Source: Myxococcus hansupus (GTDB lineage: Bacteria > Myxococcota > Myxococcia > Myxococcales > Myxococcaceae). From it: 64,000 nt of DNA. The position numbers and the translations under genes were made by a program. Positions within the stretch are counted from its first letter, which is position 1, and every line of letters begins with the position of its first letter. Location: NCBI RefSeq assembly GCF_000280925.3, contig NZ_CP012109.1:8080501-8144500 (forward strand), written 5' to 3'. The notes under the pieces were generated by a model. It made no database searches. It was not told where the DNA came from and worked only from the letters and a program-made list of their open reading frames with translations. Shown one piece after another: positions 29,092 to 37,677 of this stretch.

Positions 29092-29666
29092 CAGGCTTCC
29101 CCTCCCTCGCTCCCGCCCTGCGCTTCCAGTGGCGGCTGGCGCAGGTGGCTGTGCGCGATCGCGGCCAACGCCTCGACCGTGGGCACCTGCCACGCCACCG
29201 CATGCCGCTGGCGCCACGTCTCCGCCCACGCCATGAAGGCCTGGAGTTGCTCCGTGCTGGGGGAGACCTGCCAGCGCCGCGCCTTCATCAACGCCAGCGC
29301 CTCCAACGGCGCCTGCCCCAGGGCCACGAGCACACACAGCGCCAGCAACGCGCTGCGCCCCACGCCATGCTCACAGTGAATGTAGACCTTGTGCCCCCGG
29401 GACAGATGCCCCGTCACCCAGGCGACGCCCTCGTCCAACCGGTCGACGTACAGGGCGCGCAGGTCCTCGGTGGGCAGGTGCAGCAGGGTGATGCCGTGCT
29501 CGCCCAGGACTCGCGCGTCGTCATGCGCCTCCACCCGCACGTCCACCACGTGGCGGATGCCGAGCTTCCCCGCCAGGTGCTCCGCCGTGTCGATGGGGAA
29601 ACGGCCCCCCACCGCCAGCGAGGGCAGCACCCAGTCCAGGTTCAACCTCCGGGACGGCTCGCTCAT
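29091..29666 (-). CDS. Dual-specificity phosphatase family protein
   Basis: 191 residues from the ATG at 29666. Signature HCEHGVGRS with Cys98 and Arg104, and the Ser after Arg that most active DSPs keep; HVVDVRVE and LPTEDL form the usual preceding strands. Cytosolic, no signal. The frame is open to 29906 but that part is not protein-like. It is translationally coupled to the PRTase-kinase gene downstream, so both probably act on the same phosphorylated metabolite or protein. It shares the HCEHGVGR core with the DSP at 733-1314. Confidence 0.88.
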   Translation of the reverse strand: MSEPSRRLNLDWVLPSLAVGGRFPIDTAEHLAGKLGIRHVVDVRVEAHDDARVLGEHGITLLHLPTEDLRALYVDRLDEGVAWVTGHLSRGHKVYIHCEHGVGRSALLALCVLVALGQAPLEALALMKARRWQVSPSTEQLQAFMAWAETWRQRHAVAWQVPTVEALAAIAHSHLRQPPLEAQGGSEGGEA

Positions 29667-29923
29667 GCGCCCAAGGTAGGGACGGCACCTGACACCGTCA
29701 CCACCGGGCGACACAGCGCCTCGCTCGAAGTGTCCTGGGACCCACGTCGGATCATCCTTTTCCCAGGGGGCCGGATGGAACTCACTGGAATCAGAGGACT
29801 TTTCCCGTCGCCAGCCTCGAAAACCAAGAGGCACGCAACTCCGGGTCTCAAGCTTCGAGAATAGGTTCAAGACGCACATGCGGCGCCCCCCCGCGCCTCT
29901 CCACACCCCATTGGAGCCCCCAC

Positions 29924-30640
29924 ATGAGCACCAGCTACCGCATCAAGTCGGGCGATACCCTTTCTCACCTGGCGCAGCGCTACAACACCAGCGTCAGCGC
30001 GCTGATGAAGGCGAACCCGCAGATCAAGAACGCGGACCTCATCTACGCCGGCAAGTCGCTGAACATCCCGGGCGCCAAGGACTCCTTCGAGGGCGGGACG
30101 GGTGGCACGGGCGGTGCGCGCCGCGCGGGTGGTGCCTCCTCCGGTGGCCAGAGCGAACAGGACGTGCAGGGCCCCAACAGCTCCGGCCCCGGCACCCGTG
30201 GCCCCAACGGCAGCCCCTTTGAAATCGCGTCGCAGCACCTGGGCAAGAACGCGGGCTCGCTGAAGCTGGAGAAGAACGGCGTGGGCCTGGCGATGGAGGA
30301 CTGGGTCCCCAACAACGTCAACTGCGCCAACTTCGTCTCGGGCGTCCTGCGCCAGGCCGGCCAGATTTCCGCCGGGCAGCACGACAACAGCGTGATGGGC
30401 CTGCAGCGCAAGCTCGACAACGACCCCAACTTCAAGCGCATCTCCCTGAAGGACGCGAAGCCGGGCGACGTCGTCTCCATGAAGACCAACGGCGGTCAGC
30501 ACGTGGTGATGTTCGCCGGCTGGAAGGACGGCAAGGCGACCTTCATCGGCTCGAACAACGTCAACTCCGACGGTTCGCAGCGCATCACCATCTCCGGCTT
30601 CAACTACCCCATCATGTCCGTGCACCAGTACCAGGGCTGA
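29924..30640 (+). CDS. LysM domain protein with NlpC/P60-like C-terminal domain
   Basis: 238 residues with GGAG 7-8 bases before the ATG. The LysM domain is residues 4-49 (YRIKSGDTLSHLAQRYNTS... GKSLNIPG). A Gly-rich linker (55-95) with GGTGGTGG follows. The C-terminal domain (about 97-238) has Cys134 in NCANFVSG and His193 in GQHVVMFAGW, the pattern of papain-like NlpC/P60 or CHAP peptidases that cut peptidoglycan. There is no signal peptide, so it must reach the wall through a specialised secretion route or lysis. It may be a bacteriolytic effector; that is inference. Confidence 0.82.
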   Translation: MSTSYRIKSGDTLSHLAQRYNTSVSALMKANPQIKNADLIYAGKSLNIPGAKDSFEGGTGGTGGARRAGGASSGGQSEQDVQGPNSSGPGTRGPNGSPFEIASQHLGKNAGSLKLEKNGVGLAMEDWVPNNVNCANFVSGVLRQAGQISAGQHDNSVMGLQRKLDNDPNFKRISLKDAKPGDVVSMKTNGGQHVVMFAGWKDGKATFIGSNNVNSDGSQRITISGFNYPIMSVHQYQG

Positions 30641-30739
30641 GCCCTCGCGCAGACTTGAGTGAGCACCCACGGGGCTCCGCGTCCGTCCTTCCAGACGGGC
30701 ACGGGGCCCCGCTGACGTTCAGCCCCGCGCAGTGACGGC

Positions 30740-31615
30740 TCAAGGCTTGGGCGCGAGCGCCAACGCCGCCTGGATGATGGGGCTGCGCGCGGCCGTCTTC
30801 CGCCACGCGGCGTGGACGATGCCCGTGCCCGCACCCGGAATCAGCCGGGACACCACACCCGCCTCGCGCGGACCGCCCGGAAGCAGCGACGCCAGCAGCG
30901 AATAGCCCAGCCCCGCCGCCACGAAGCCCAGGATGGTCTCCGACGAATCCGCCGCGTGCAGGCGCTTGGGCGTCACACCCGCCCGCGCCAGCGCCGCCAA
31001 CTGCAAGTCGCGCAGGTGCCGGTCGGTGCTGTACGCGATGAAGGCATCATCACGGAGCTGGGCCAGCCGGACCTGGGGCCGCTTCGCCTGCGGGTGGTGC
31101 GCGGGCAGGACGAGGAAGGGCTGCGTGCGCCCCACCTCGCGCACGTCCACGTCCTCCGGAATCTCCGGCAGGTGGTCCACCACCAGGTCCGTGTCGCCCG
31201 CGCTCAGGATGTCCAACGCGGGCGTCTTCGATTCGAAGAGGGCCACCTCGATGTCTGGCCGCTTCGCCTGGAGCCGCCGCAGCCACGCGGGCAGCAGGTA
31301 GCGCAGCACGTGGCCGGACGCGTGGATGCGCAAGGTGCCGCCCACCTCGCCCTTGCGCAGCGACTGCACCACCGCGTCCAGGCCTTCGAGGAACGGCGCC
31401 ACGTGCGCGTAGAGCGCGCGGCCCTCGGGCGTGAGCACCACGCGGTCCTTTCCCACGCGCTCGAAGAGGGGAACGCCCACCTCCGCTTCCAGCCGCTTCA
31501 CCTGCTGGTGGATGCCCGGCTGGGTGATGGGATACGGGAATGTGGGGACCGCCCGTGCGTACCCTTCCGCGCGCGCCACCCGGTAGAAGCCCTCGAGCCG
31601 CTGGAGCTGAATCAT
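30740..31615 (-). CDS. LysR family transcriptional regulator
   Basis: 291 residues. N-terminal winged helix (1-62) with 'GYARAVPTFPYPITQPGIHQQVKRLEAEVGVPLFERVG', then the periplasmic-binding-protein-like effector domain (about 90-290). Four extra residues (PYPI) sit in the recognition region compared with the usual LysR spacing of 'AA..L..TQPAVS'. It is divergent from the YiaA-like gene with a 111-bp gap, the usual arrangement for a LysR target. Ligand unknown. Confidence 0.9.
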   Translation of the reverse strand: MIQLQRLEGFYRVARAEGYARAVPTFPYPITQPGIHQQVKRLEAEVGVPLFERVGKDRVVLTPEGRALYAHVAPFLEGLDAVVQSLRKGEVGGTLRIHASGHVLRYLLPAWLRRLQAKRPDIEVALFESKTPALDILSAGDTDLVVDHLPEIPEDVDVREVGRTQPFLVLPAHHPQAKRPQVRLAQLRDDAFIAYSTDRHLRDLQLAALARAGVTPKRLHAADSSETILGFVAAGLGYSLLASLLPGGPREAGVVSRLIPGAGTGIVHAAWRKTAARSPIIQAALALAPKP

Positions 31616-31726
31616 TCACCCCAGGTTATCAATGGCGGATGAACTAGTTCCATGCGCTTTACGAAGGGACGGTGCATTGTTTCTCCCGTCAGCGAGCACG
31701 GCTCGCCCACCGAGGAGGAAGTTCGC

Positions 31727-32026
31727 ATGTCCCGTTCCACGCCGAAGGTCGTCGTCGCGCACAGCCCCGCTTGGGTCGCCCAGACGTGGCTCTCGTTTGT
31801 CCTCTCCGTCGGAGTGACGGCGGTGGGGGTCTGGAACCTGCCCGTGGACATCTGGGTGAAGTCCTTCCTGGGCATGGGCCTGCTCTTCACCGTGGGCTCG
31901 ACGTTCAGCCTGTCGAAGACGGTGCGCGACCAGCACGAGATGGAGCAGCTCGGCACGCGCATCGACGAGGCCCGCGTGTCGCGGCTGCTCTCCGAGCACG
32001 ACCCGCTGGCCCCGCCGAAGATGTAG
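31727..32026 (+). CDS. YiaA/YiaB-type inner membrane protein
   Basis: 99 residues. The ATG at 31727 has GAGGAGG 8 bases upstream; the frame starts earlier at 31652 but lacks a site. Two membrane helices (about 18-36 and 44-62) follow the 'SPAWVAQTWLSFVLSVGVTAVGVW' pattern of the YiaAB domain, then a charged tail. Function of the family is unknown. Possibly under the divergent LysR regulator. Confidence 0.85.
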   Translation: MSRSTPKVVVAHSPAWVAQTWLSFVLSVGVTAVGVWNLPVDIWVKSFLGMGLLFTVGSTFSLSKTVRDQHEMEQLGTRIDEARVSRLLSEHDPLAPPKM

Positions 32027-32032
32027 CGCGCG

Positions 32033-32806
32033 TCAGGGCGCGCCGCGGCCCGCGCGCAGGCTGTCCACGGCCTCGTCCAACAAGGCCAGCGCCGCGTCCG
32101 TCCAACCTCGCAGCTTCATGCGCGCGGACACGTGCTGGGTGAACGGGATGAGGCCCGCGACGGCGGCGTCCTCGATGAGCTGGGCCTGCTGCTCGGGGTT
32201 GAGCTGGGCCCAGCGCTTCTCGCGGCTCACGCCCTTGCGCCAGTCGTAGCCATCACCGGACCACTGCGCGGCCAGCGCCGCGCTCAGGTACGCGGTGCCC
32301 CCGTGCTGGTGTTGCCAGACGTGTGTCAGCTCATGCACGAGCAGGCCGAAGTCCACGGCCCCGCCGCGAGGCGGGACGAAGACGGTGTTGCCATGCGCGA
32401 AGGCCCGGCCCGGGAGGCCCAACAGGCCCAGCCGGCCCACCTTCACGCGCACCGCCGCGTAGTTCAGGCTGTCCCCGAAGACGGGGCGCACGCTGGCGAT
32501 TTCATCCTCGGTGAGGCGGCGGCCCGGGGGCTCCAGTCCCGCGAGCACCTGCACCGAGCTGAGCACGCGCCCGCCCACCATCAGCACCGCATCCGCGGGG
32601 AGCTGGGCGACGCGCGTCAGGCCCTGCCCCACACGGGGGAGTCCCTCGCGCGGACGGCCCCGCGCGCACTGCGCCACGCCGCCGCCCACGGACTTCAACA
32701 CCACCCCCACGCTGCGAGCCACCCCCACCGACGCGCTCGTGACCCCCGTGAGCAGACCTCGGCCCGCATCCACCAGCCGCTCCGAGAACGTGGCCCCGCG
32801 GCTCAT
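32033..32806 (-). CDS. DUF4157-like protein with HExxH motif
   Basis: 257 residues. A Gly/Val-rich N-terminal 90 residues could contact membranes. The central region has 'VFVPPRGGAVDFGLLVHELTHVWQHQHGG', a HELTH zinc-protease-type motif as in DUF4157/eCIS-core proteins, which often accompany contractile injection systems or toxins. No such system is visible here. No signal peptide. Convergent with the YiaA-like gene (6-bp gap) and 10 bp downstream of the receiver-like gene, probably co-transcribed. Confidence 0.7.
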   Translation of the reverse strand: MSRGATFSERLVDAGRGLLTGVTSASVGVARSVGVVLKSVGGGVAQCARGRPREGLPRVGQGLTRVAQLPADAVLMVGGRVLSSVQVLAGLEPPGRRLTEDEIASVRPVFGDSLNYAAVRVKVGRLGLLGLPGRAFAHGNTVFVPPRGGAVDFGLLVHELTHVWQHQHGGTAYLSAALAAQWSGDGYDWRKGVSREKRWAQLNPEQQAQLIEDAAVAGLIPFTQHVSARMKLRGWTDAALALLDEAVDSLRAGRGAP

Positions 32807-32816
32807 GCCATGCTCC

Positions 32817-33344
32817 TCAGCGCCCCGCCGTCATGGCGCGCAGTCCCGACAAGCCCATCACCGACTCCACCAACGTGCGCAGCGAGCCCGGACGCCACGG
32901 CCGGGACAGCGCGAAGTGCGTCAGGCTGGAGGCGCTGTAGGCCGCCGCCACCTCGGGACGAAAGTGCGACGACACCAGGATGCGCGGGCCTGAAAGCTCC
33001 CGCTCCACCAGCCGCGCCAGGAAGGTGGGCACGGCGGCGCGCTGCACGGAGTCCAGATCCACGATGACCGCCTCGGGCACCACGCCCAGGTCCATCCGGC
33101 GATCCGCCGACGCGATTCCCAGCGTGGGAACCAGCTCGAAGTCGGACGCCAGCTCGCGGCCCATGGCCAGCCGGAACAACGGCTCCTCGGAGACGAGCAT
33201 CACCCGAGGCCCCTTCGGAGCGCTCCGTCGGCTCCGCGCGGGCGCGGGCTCGAAGGGAAGACGCAGTGCGCCAGCCTCGACCAGGTGGCGGGCGTCGAGG
33301 AGGGACTGCGCACGACGGATGAGGGGGGCAGGGGCGCTGGACAC
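32817..33344 (-). CDS. Degenerate response-regulator receiver-like protein
   Basis: 175 residues. Residues about 45-165 follow a receiver fold: 'RVMLVSEEPLFRLAMGREL', 'PEAVIVDLDSVQ' with the acceptor-position Asp, 'RILVSSHFRPE', and 'HFALSRPWRPGSLRTLVE'. The first strand lacks the usual acidic pair (VSEE in place of VDD), and the conserved Lys is Arg (SRPW for SKPF). It is thus likely a phosphorylation-independent or pseudo-receiver. No output domain. Co-transcribed with the HELTH protein. Confidence 0.7.
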   Translation of the reverse strand: MSSAPAPLIRRAQSLLDARHLVEAGALRLPFEPAPARSRRSAPKGPRVMLVSEEPLFRLAMGRELASDFELVPTLGIASADRRMDLGVVPEAVIVDLDSVQRAAVPTFLARLVERELSGPRILVSSHFRPEVAAAYSASSLTHFALSRPWRPGSLRTLVESVMGLSGLRAMTAGR

Positions 33345-33463
33345 GAATGTGACAATAAACCAGCAATAGCGGAAATATCAATCTTTACTTCAATTCTGGC
33401 GAACAAATCCTGAATTGCTGGACCTCGTCTGCCGTCGCCAAGCGTACGATGATACATTCGTCC
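33345..33463. promoter_or_regulatory. AT-rich upstream region of the receiver-like gene
   Basis: Markedly richer in A and T than the rest of the window, for example around 33350-33420, as expected of a promoter for the minus-strand receiver-like gene. No clear -10/-35 pair can be fixed. Confidence 0.4.
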
Positions 33464-33517
33464 AGTGGGTCGAAAGTAACACCTATTCAGGTGTTACTGA
33501 GTCTTAATCGACCCACT
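33464..33517. repeat. Nested palindrome: two perfect 10-bp inverted repeats
   Basis: Outer arms AGTGGGTCGA (33464-33473) and TCGACCCACT (33508-33517) enclose inner arms AGTAACACCT (33475-33484) and AGGTGTTACT (33489-33498), with an ATTC loop. Left spacing is 1 base and right spacing 9, so the folded form is a long stem with one bulge. It lies 44 bases after the DUF4419 stop and 120 bases before the receiver-like gene, both on the minus strand. No T-run. It could be a terminator, an operator pair, or a recombination/attachment site. Confidence 0.85.
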
Positions 33518-33561
33518 TCGCCTTCGCCGGGTTTTGCGGACTTGGGCGACGGAATCCGCGC

Positions 33562-35163
33562 CTACATCATCAGCCGCTGATCGAGCGTGGCCAGGGGCTC
33601 CAGGTGGGTGGAACCGCCACTGTCGAGCACCCGTGTGAGCAGCTCCAGGAACGACGTCCCCACCACGGGGATTTCAGCGGGCGTCTGCGCGGAGGTCAGC
33701 ACGGGCACCCGCAACCTGGCGCCCTGCATGAAGCTCCAGCCCTGGATTTCGTCCTCGCCCACGGGGGGCCGGGGCTCGAGCTGGCTCGCATTCAACCGGA
33801 CCACGCACGCGTTCGACTTCCTGTAGGCATCTCGCCACGCCAGCACGGTTCCATCCGGCAGGTCCATGAGCGCCACGACGGTGATTCGCTCCGAGCCTTC
33901 CGCGTCCACGGCGATGCGAATCTCCGCATGGTCCGTGCACGGCCGGATGCGCCAGGCGTTCTCACCGGAGAACAGCGTGGCCTCTTCAATGTGGGCGAAG
34001 AGGGCATTGAGCTCCGCGGTGCCCTGGAACGCGTCCACACGGGTGGCGCGCGTCGCGGTGTGCTCCGCGAAGATGCGCTCGATGAGGGATTGAGCGGAGG
34101 TGCCGCCATCCTTCACGGTGACGCCCACCCGGGGAATCAGCGCGCCCGCGTCATCCACCTCGACCGCGAGGACACCCGCTTCCAGTGTCCACGCCTCGGA
34201 CTCGCCGCGCCCCGGGAGCGTCACCTTCAAAGGCACGCTCGACAGTCCCGCCGGAGCGTCCTGCAACGCCAGCCCAGGCCCTTCATACCACCTGTCCGAA
34301 GCCGCTTTCGCGCACGAGGCCATCAGCTCCGCGTGCGAGGTCTTCAGCATGGGGTTCCGGCTCGAGAAGCTCCCATGGCCTGCGACATAGGGGATCAGCC
34401 GGGCAATCCAACCCGTAGCCCTGTCCCACCCATAGGCCTTCGCGGGTTTGTACATCTCCTTCCAGTACTCGCGGTCGGGCCGTCCCTCGGACGCGCTCAC
34501 GAACGCATCCATGATGGGAATCAACGACGACGTCCACCACGACAGGTCCAGCTCCTGGATGACATCGATGCGGCGGCGGATGGCCTTCCAGTCCTCCGGC
34601 GTCCCCAGCAAGGTGACGCGCGGGATGCCGCAGACACAGGCCATCACGAAGTCGAAGTACGGCGACATCGCGTCCATCAACACCACGTCGCCCGCCATCC
34701 GCTCGACGTCCGTGCTGGTGGAGAAGTCACATGACAGCAGCCGGGGCATCCCCTGTCCCAGCGCTTCACGGAGCTGATGACGAAATGAGGAGAACAGGAG
34801 CAGGTAATCCGAGTCCGTCTCCGGCAGGCCGCCCACATCGACCGTCAACGTCTTGCGCCCCTCATGCCGGACGATGCGGCTCCGGAGCGCCTCCGCGTTC
34901 AACCGGACGTGCTGGGCCACGCCCTGCGCGATGGTGAGCCACACAGCGTCCGGGGAGAGCACCAGCGGCCGATGCTCCGCGAAGGCCGCGTGAACGGCGG
35001 CGAGCAACGGATGGATGCCCTTCATCTCCAGTACCCGGGTGTCCCGCCCGGGCGCCATCCAACGCACGTCTTGAATCAGCGTCCCCAACAGCGTCATCAC
35101 GGGAGGCGCGGAGGCCTCCTCGACGGAATCCACCTCGAACGTCACCATTTGCATCCCCCTCAC
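33562..35163 (-). CDS. DUF4419 domain-containing protein
   Basis: 533 residues. Residues about 45-300 match DUF4419: 'HPLLAAVHAAFAEHRPLVLSPDAVWLTIAQGVAQHVRLNAE', then 'FSSFRHQLREALG' and 'FDFVMACVCGIPRVTLLGTPEDWKAIRRRID'. The C-terminal 200 residues contain a second module around 'SAQSLIERIFAEH'. The family occurs in fungi and bacteria with unknown function. ATG at 35163 (MRGMQM); internal ATGs at the fourth and sixth codons are alternatives. No signal peptide. Confidence 0.82.
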   Translation of the reverse strand: MRGMQMVTFEVDSVEEASAPPVMTLLGTLIQDVRWMAPGRDTRVLEMKGIHPLLAAVHAAFAEHRPLVLSPDAVWLTIAQGVAQHVRLNAEALRSRIVRHEGRKTLTVDVGGLPETDSDYLLLFSSFRHQLREALGQGMPRLLSCDFSTSTDVERMAGDVVLMDAMSPYFDFVMACVCGIPRVTLLGTPEDWKAIRRRIDVIQELDLSWWTSSLIPIMDAFVSASEGRPDREYWKEMYKPAKAYGWDRATGWIARLIPYVAGHGSFSSRNPMLKTSHAELMASCAKAASDRWYEGPGLALQDAPAGLSSVPLKVTLPGRGESEAWTLEAGVLAVEVDDAGALIPRVGVTVKDGGTSAQSLIERIFAEHTATRATRVDAFQGTAELNALFAHIEEATLFSGENAWRIRPCTDHAEIRIAVDAEGSERITVVALMDLPDGTVLAWRDAYRKSNACVVRLNASQLEPRPPVGEDEIQGWSFMQGARLRVPVLTSAQTPAEIPVVGTSFLELLTRVLDSGGSTHLEPLATLDQRLMM

Positions 35164-35310
35164 GGTGGCCAGGATTGTACGGGGCGCCCACTCCCCGTCG
35201 GGGCCTCACGCCCCAGTGACCGCATCCTGACGAGGCGCGTGCGCCGCGTCCTCAGCCCCCGGGTGCGGCCATGCCCCACCCCGGTCGCGCCCGTCAGCCA
35301 GGGACAGCGC

Positions 35311-36345
35311 TCACTCGAACTCGAGCGCGCGCTGGAAGTCCGCCGGGTTGGAGGCCGCGCTCTGCGCCGTCTCCAGGGTGATGAGCCCCTCGCGGTAGAG
35401 CTGCGTCAGGTGCTGGTCGAAGGACTGCATGCCGAACATGTCGCGGCCCTTCTCGATGACGTCCTTCAGCTCGTTGGCGCGGTCGTCACGGATGTACTGC
35501 TCCACCGTCTTCGTCTGCACCATGATTTCCAGCGCCACCGTGCGGCCCTTGCCGCTGGCCCGAGGCAGCAGGCGCTGCGACACCGTGGCCTTCAGACAGT
35601 CCGCCAGACGCATGCGCACCATCGTCTGCTCTTCGGCGGGGAACACGGACACCAGGCGGTTGATGGTGCGGGACGCGTCCGTGGTGTGCACCGTGGAGAG
35701 CACCAGGTGGCCCGTCTCCGACGCCTTGAGCGCGATGTCGATGGTCTCCGTGTCGCGCATCTCGCCGACGAGGATGACGTCCGGGTCCTGGCGCAGCGCC
35801 GCGCGCAGGGCAATCGCGAAGCTCTGCGTGTCCGGGCCAATCTCCCGCTGGGAGATGGACGACTTGATGTTCTTGTAGATGAACTCGATGGGGTCCTCGA
35901 TGGTGAGGACGTGCAGGTTCTCCGTGCGGTTGATGTGGTCAATCATCGACGCCAGCGTGGAGCTCTTGCCCGACCCCGTGGCCCCCGTCACCAGCACCAG
36001 CCCGCGCTCGTTGCCGGCAATCTTCTTCAGCACCTGCGGCAATCCCAGCCCATCGATGGTTGGGATTTCATCCGGGATGATGCGAAGGATGCACGCCAGC
36101 GAGCCGCGCTGCCGGTAGATGTTCACGCGGAAGCGCGCCACACCCGGCAAGCTGTAGGAGGCGTCGCACTCCTGCAGCGTATCGATTTGCTGCTTCATCG
36201 CCGGATCCGACACGACGTGGATCGCCACCTGCCGCGTGTGGTCCGCGTGAAGCTTTTCCATCTTCAAGGGCCGGAGTGCGCCGTTCACCCGGTAGATGGG
36301 CGGGTCCCCCGGCCGGAAGTGGATGTCCGATGCACCGTTCTGCAC
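35311..36345 (-). CDS. pilT: PilT-family twitching ATPase
   Basis: 344 residues from the GTG at 36345. Walker A GATGSGKSS (121-129), the Asp box 'TIEDPIEF', Walker B 'DPDVILVGEMRD', and the His box 'TGHLVLSTVHT' are present, followed by 'GMQSFDQHL'. PilT hexamers power type IV pilus retraction. The C-terminal AIRNLIRE-type motif is replaced by ANELKDVIEKG, so this is likely a paralogue. The conserved first helix (LATLNKLLAVGVQNGASD) begins upstream of the GTG in the same frame, but only CTG codons (36402, 36384, 36378) are available before an in-frame TAG at 36405. The true start may be CTG 36384, with GAGGAAG before it. Confidence 0.88.
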   Translation of the reverse strand: MQNGASDIHFRPGDPPIYRVNGALRPLKMEKLHADHTRQVAIHVVSDPAMKQQIDTLQECDASYSLPGVARFRVNIYRQRGSLACILRIIPDEIPTIDGLGLPQVLKKIAGNERGLVLVTGATGSGKSSTLASMIDHINRTENLHVLTIEDPIEFIYKNIKSSISQREIGPDTQSFAIALRAALRQDPDVILVGEMRDTETIDIALKASETGHLVLSTVHTTDASRTINRLVSVFPAEEQTMVRMRLADCLKATVSQRLLPRASGKGRTVALEIMVQTKTVEQYIRDDRANELKDVIEKGRDMFGMQSFDQHLTQLYREGLITLETAQSAASNPADFQRALEFE

Positions 36346-36456
36346 ACCGACCGCGAGCAGCTTGTTGAGCGTTGCCAGATCCAGGGGAGTCTTCCTCTTC
36401 AGCTAGGAGAACCCCGGAGTCTAGGCTGACACGCATCCCTTGCACATGGTGTGCAA

Positions 36457-37677
36457 TTACCCCGGGGCGGGCACCAGGGTCAGCTCGGCAATCTCAGGCG
36501 TGGGCCCCAGCCGCAGCGGCGGTCCCCAGTAGCCCGTCCCTCTGTGGGTATAGACGCGCACCCCGGCGATGGTGGCCAGACCGCGCACCACCGGTTGCTG
36601 CAACTTGATGAAGAACATGAAGGGAAACATCTGCCCTCCGTGCGTATGACCGGAAAGCTGCAGGTCCACCATCACGCCAGACTTCGCCACCCGCAGGGCC
36701 GTCCGCGGCTGGTGCGCCAACAACAGACGCGGCACGCCCTGTGGGGCCCCCTGCAGCGCCCGCTCCGGACTGCTGGCATGCGAGGGGATGATGTGGCCCG
36801 CGTCGTAATCCGTCACTCCGGCGATGGTCAGCCGCGCGCCGTCGCGCTCCACCACCCGGTGCTCGTTCTGGAGGGCGGTGAGGCCCAGACGCTCGACCTC
36901 CGCCGCCCAGGCCGGACCCCCGTGATAGTATTCATGGTTGCCCGTGACGTAGAAGACGCCCAGCGACGCGCGCAGCTCCGCCAGGGGCTTCACTTCCTCA
37001 CGCAGCGCGTCCACGGTGCCGTCCACTAGGTCGCCCGTCACCGCCACGATGTCCGGCTGGAGCGCGTTCACCTGCTCGACCACGCGCCGCAGCCAGCGCC
37101 CATCCAGCGTGGGGCCCACGTGGATGTCGGAGATCTGCACCACCTTCACGCCACGAAGCCCGGGCGCCAGTCCCTCCACCGGAACCGTCAACCGCTCCAC
37201 CGTCGCCCGCCCTCGCGCGGTGATGAAGGCATACACCACCGCGGGTACCGTCACGCCCACGGACACCAGGGCCTTGCCCCGCGCCAGGGCCAGCGCGTCC
37301 GTCACCACGCCCGTCCACGACAAGACGGCCCCCACCAGGTCTGTCACCACCACCGCGCTGAGCAGGATGCCGAAGGCGCCCATCCAGACGTAGGACGTCC
37401 ACTGGAGGGCCTGCGTCCAGAAGGTCGGCTCGCGCCGCGACGCCGCCATGCCCACGGGCAGCAACACGAAGAGCAGCGCCACCAGCGCGGGGCCCACGAT
37501 TGTCCATGGCGCGGGGAGCTGCGGGCTCACGAACAGGCGCACCGCGATGTACGCATGCAGCCCGCCCATCAGCGTGAGGATGCCACCGAGCGACATCAAC
37601 CACCGCAACGCCAGCGCCAGGGACACTCTGGGCCGGGACTCTTGCTCCATGCTTGGGGTCAGCTCCGCCACGGACAA
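36457..37677 (-). CDS. Membrane-anchored metallophosphoesterase (YkuE-like)
   Basis: 406 residues. Four to five membrane helices fill the first 150 residues. The calcineurin-like phosphoesterase domain (about 175-400) has SDIHVG, GDLVDG, GNHEYY and GHTHGGQ, the full set of dimetal ligands. The active site would face the side fixed by the last helix, probably the cytoplasm. Substrate unknown; relatives include UDP-diacylglucosamine and lipid phosphoesterases. An ATG at 37650 is the alternative start. It lies upstream of pilT on the same strand. Confidence 0.88.
   Translation of the reverse strand: MSVAELTPSMEQESRPRVSLALALRWLMSLGGILTLMGGLHAYIAVRLFVSPQLPAPWTIVGPALVALLFVLLPVGMAASRREPTFWTQALQWTSYVWMGAFGILLSAVVVTDLVGAVLSWTGVVTDALALARGKALVSVGVTVPAVVYAFITARGRATVERLTVPVEGLAPGLRGVKVVQISDIHVGPTLDGRWLRRVVEQVNALQPDIVAVTGDLVDGTVDALREEVKPLAELRASLGVFYVTGNHEYYHGGPAWAAEVERLGLTALQNEHRVVERDGARLTIAGVTDYDAGHIIPSHASSPERALQGAPQGVPRLLLAHQPRTALRVAKSGVMVDLQLSGHTHGGQMFPFMFFIKLQQPVVRGLATIAGVRVYTHRGTGYWGPPLRLGPTPEIAELTLVPAPG

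Noticed and set aside
27235..29337. Phosphatase and PRTase-kinase read as one fused gene
   Set aside because: They lie in different frames and the TGATG overlap is a normal stop/start junction.
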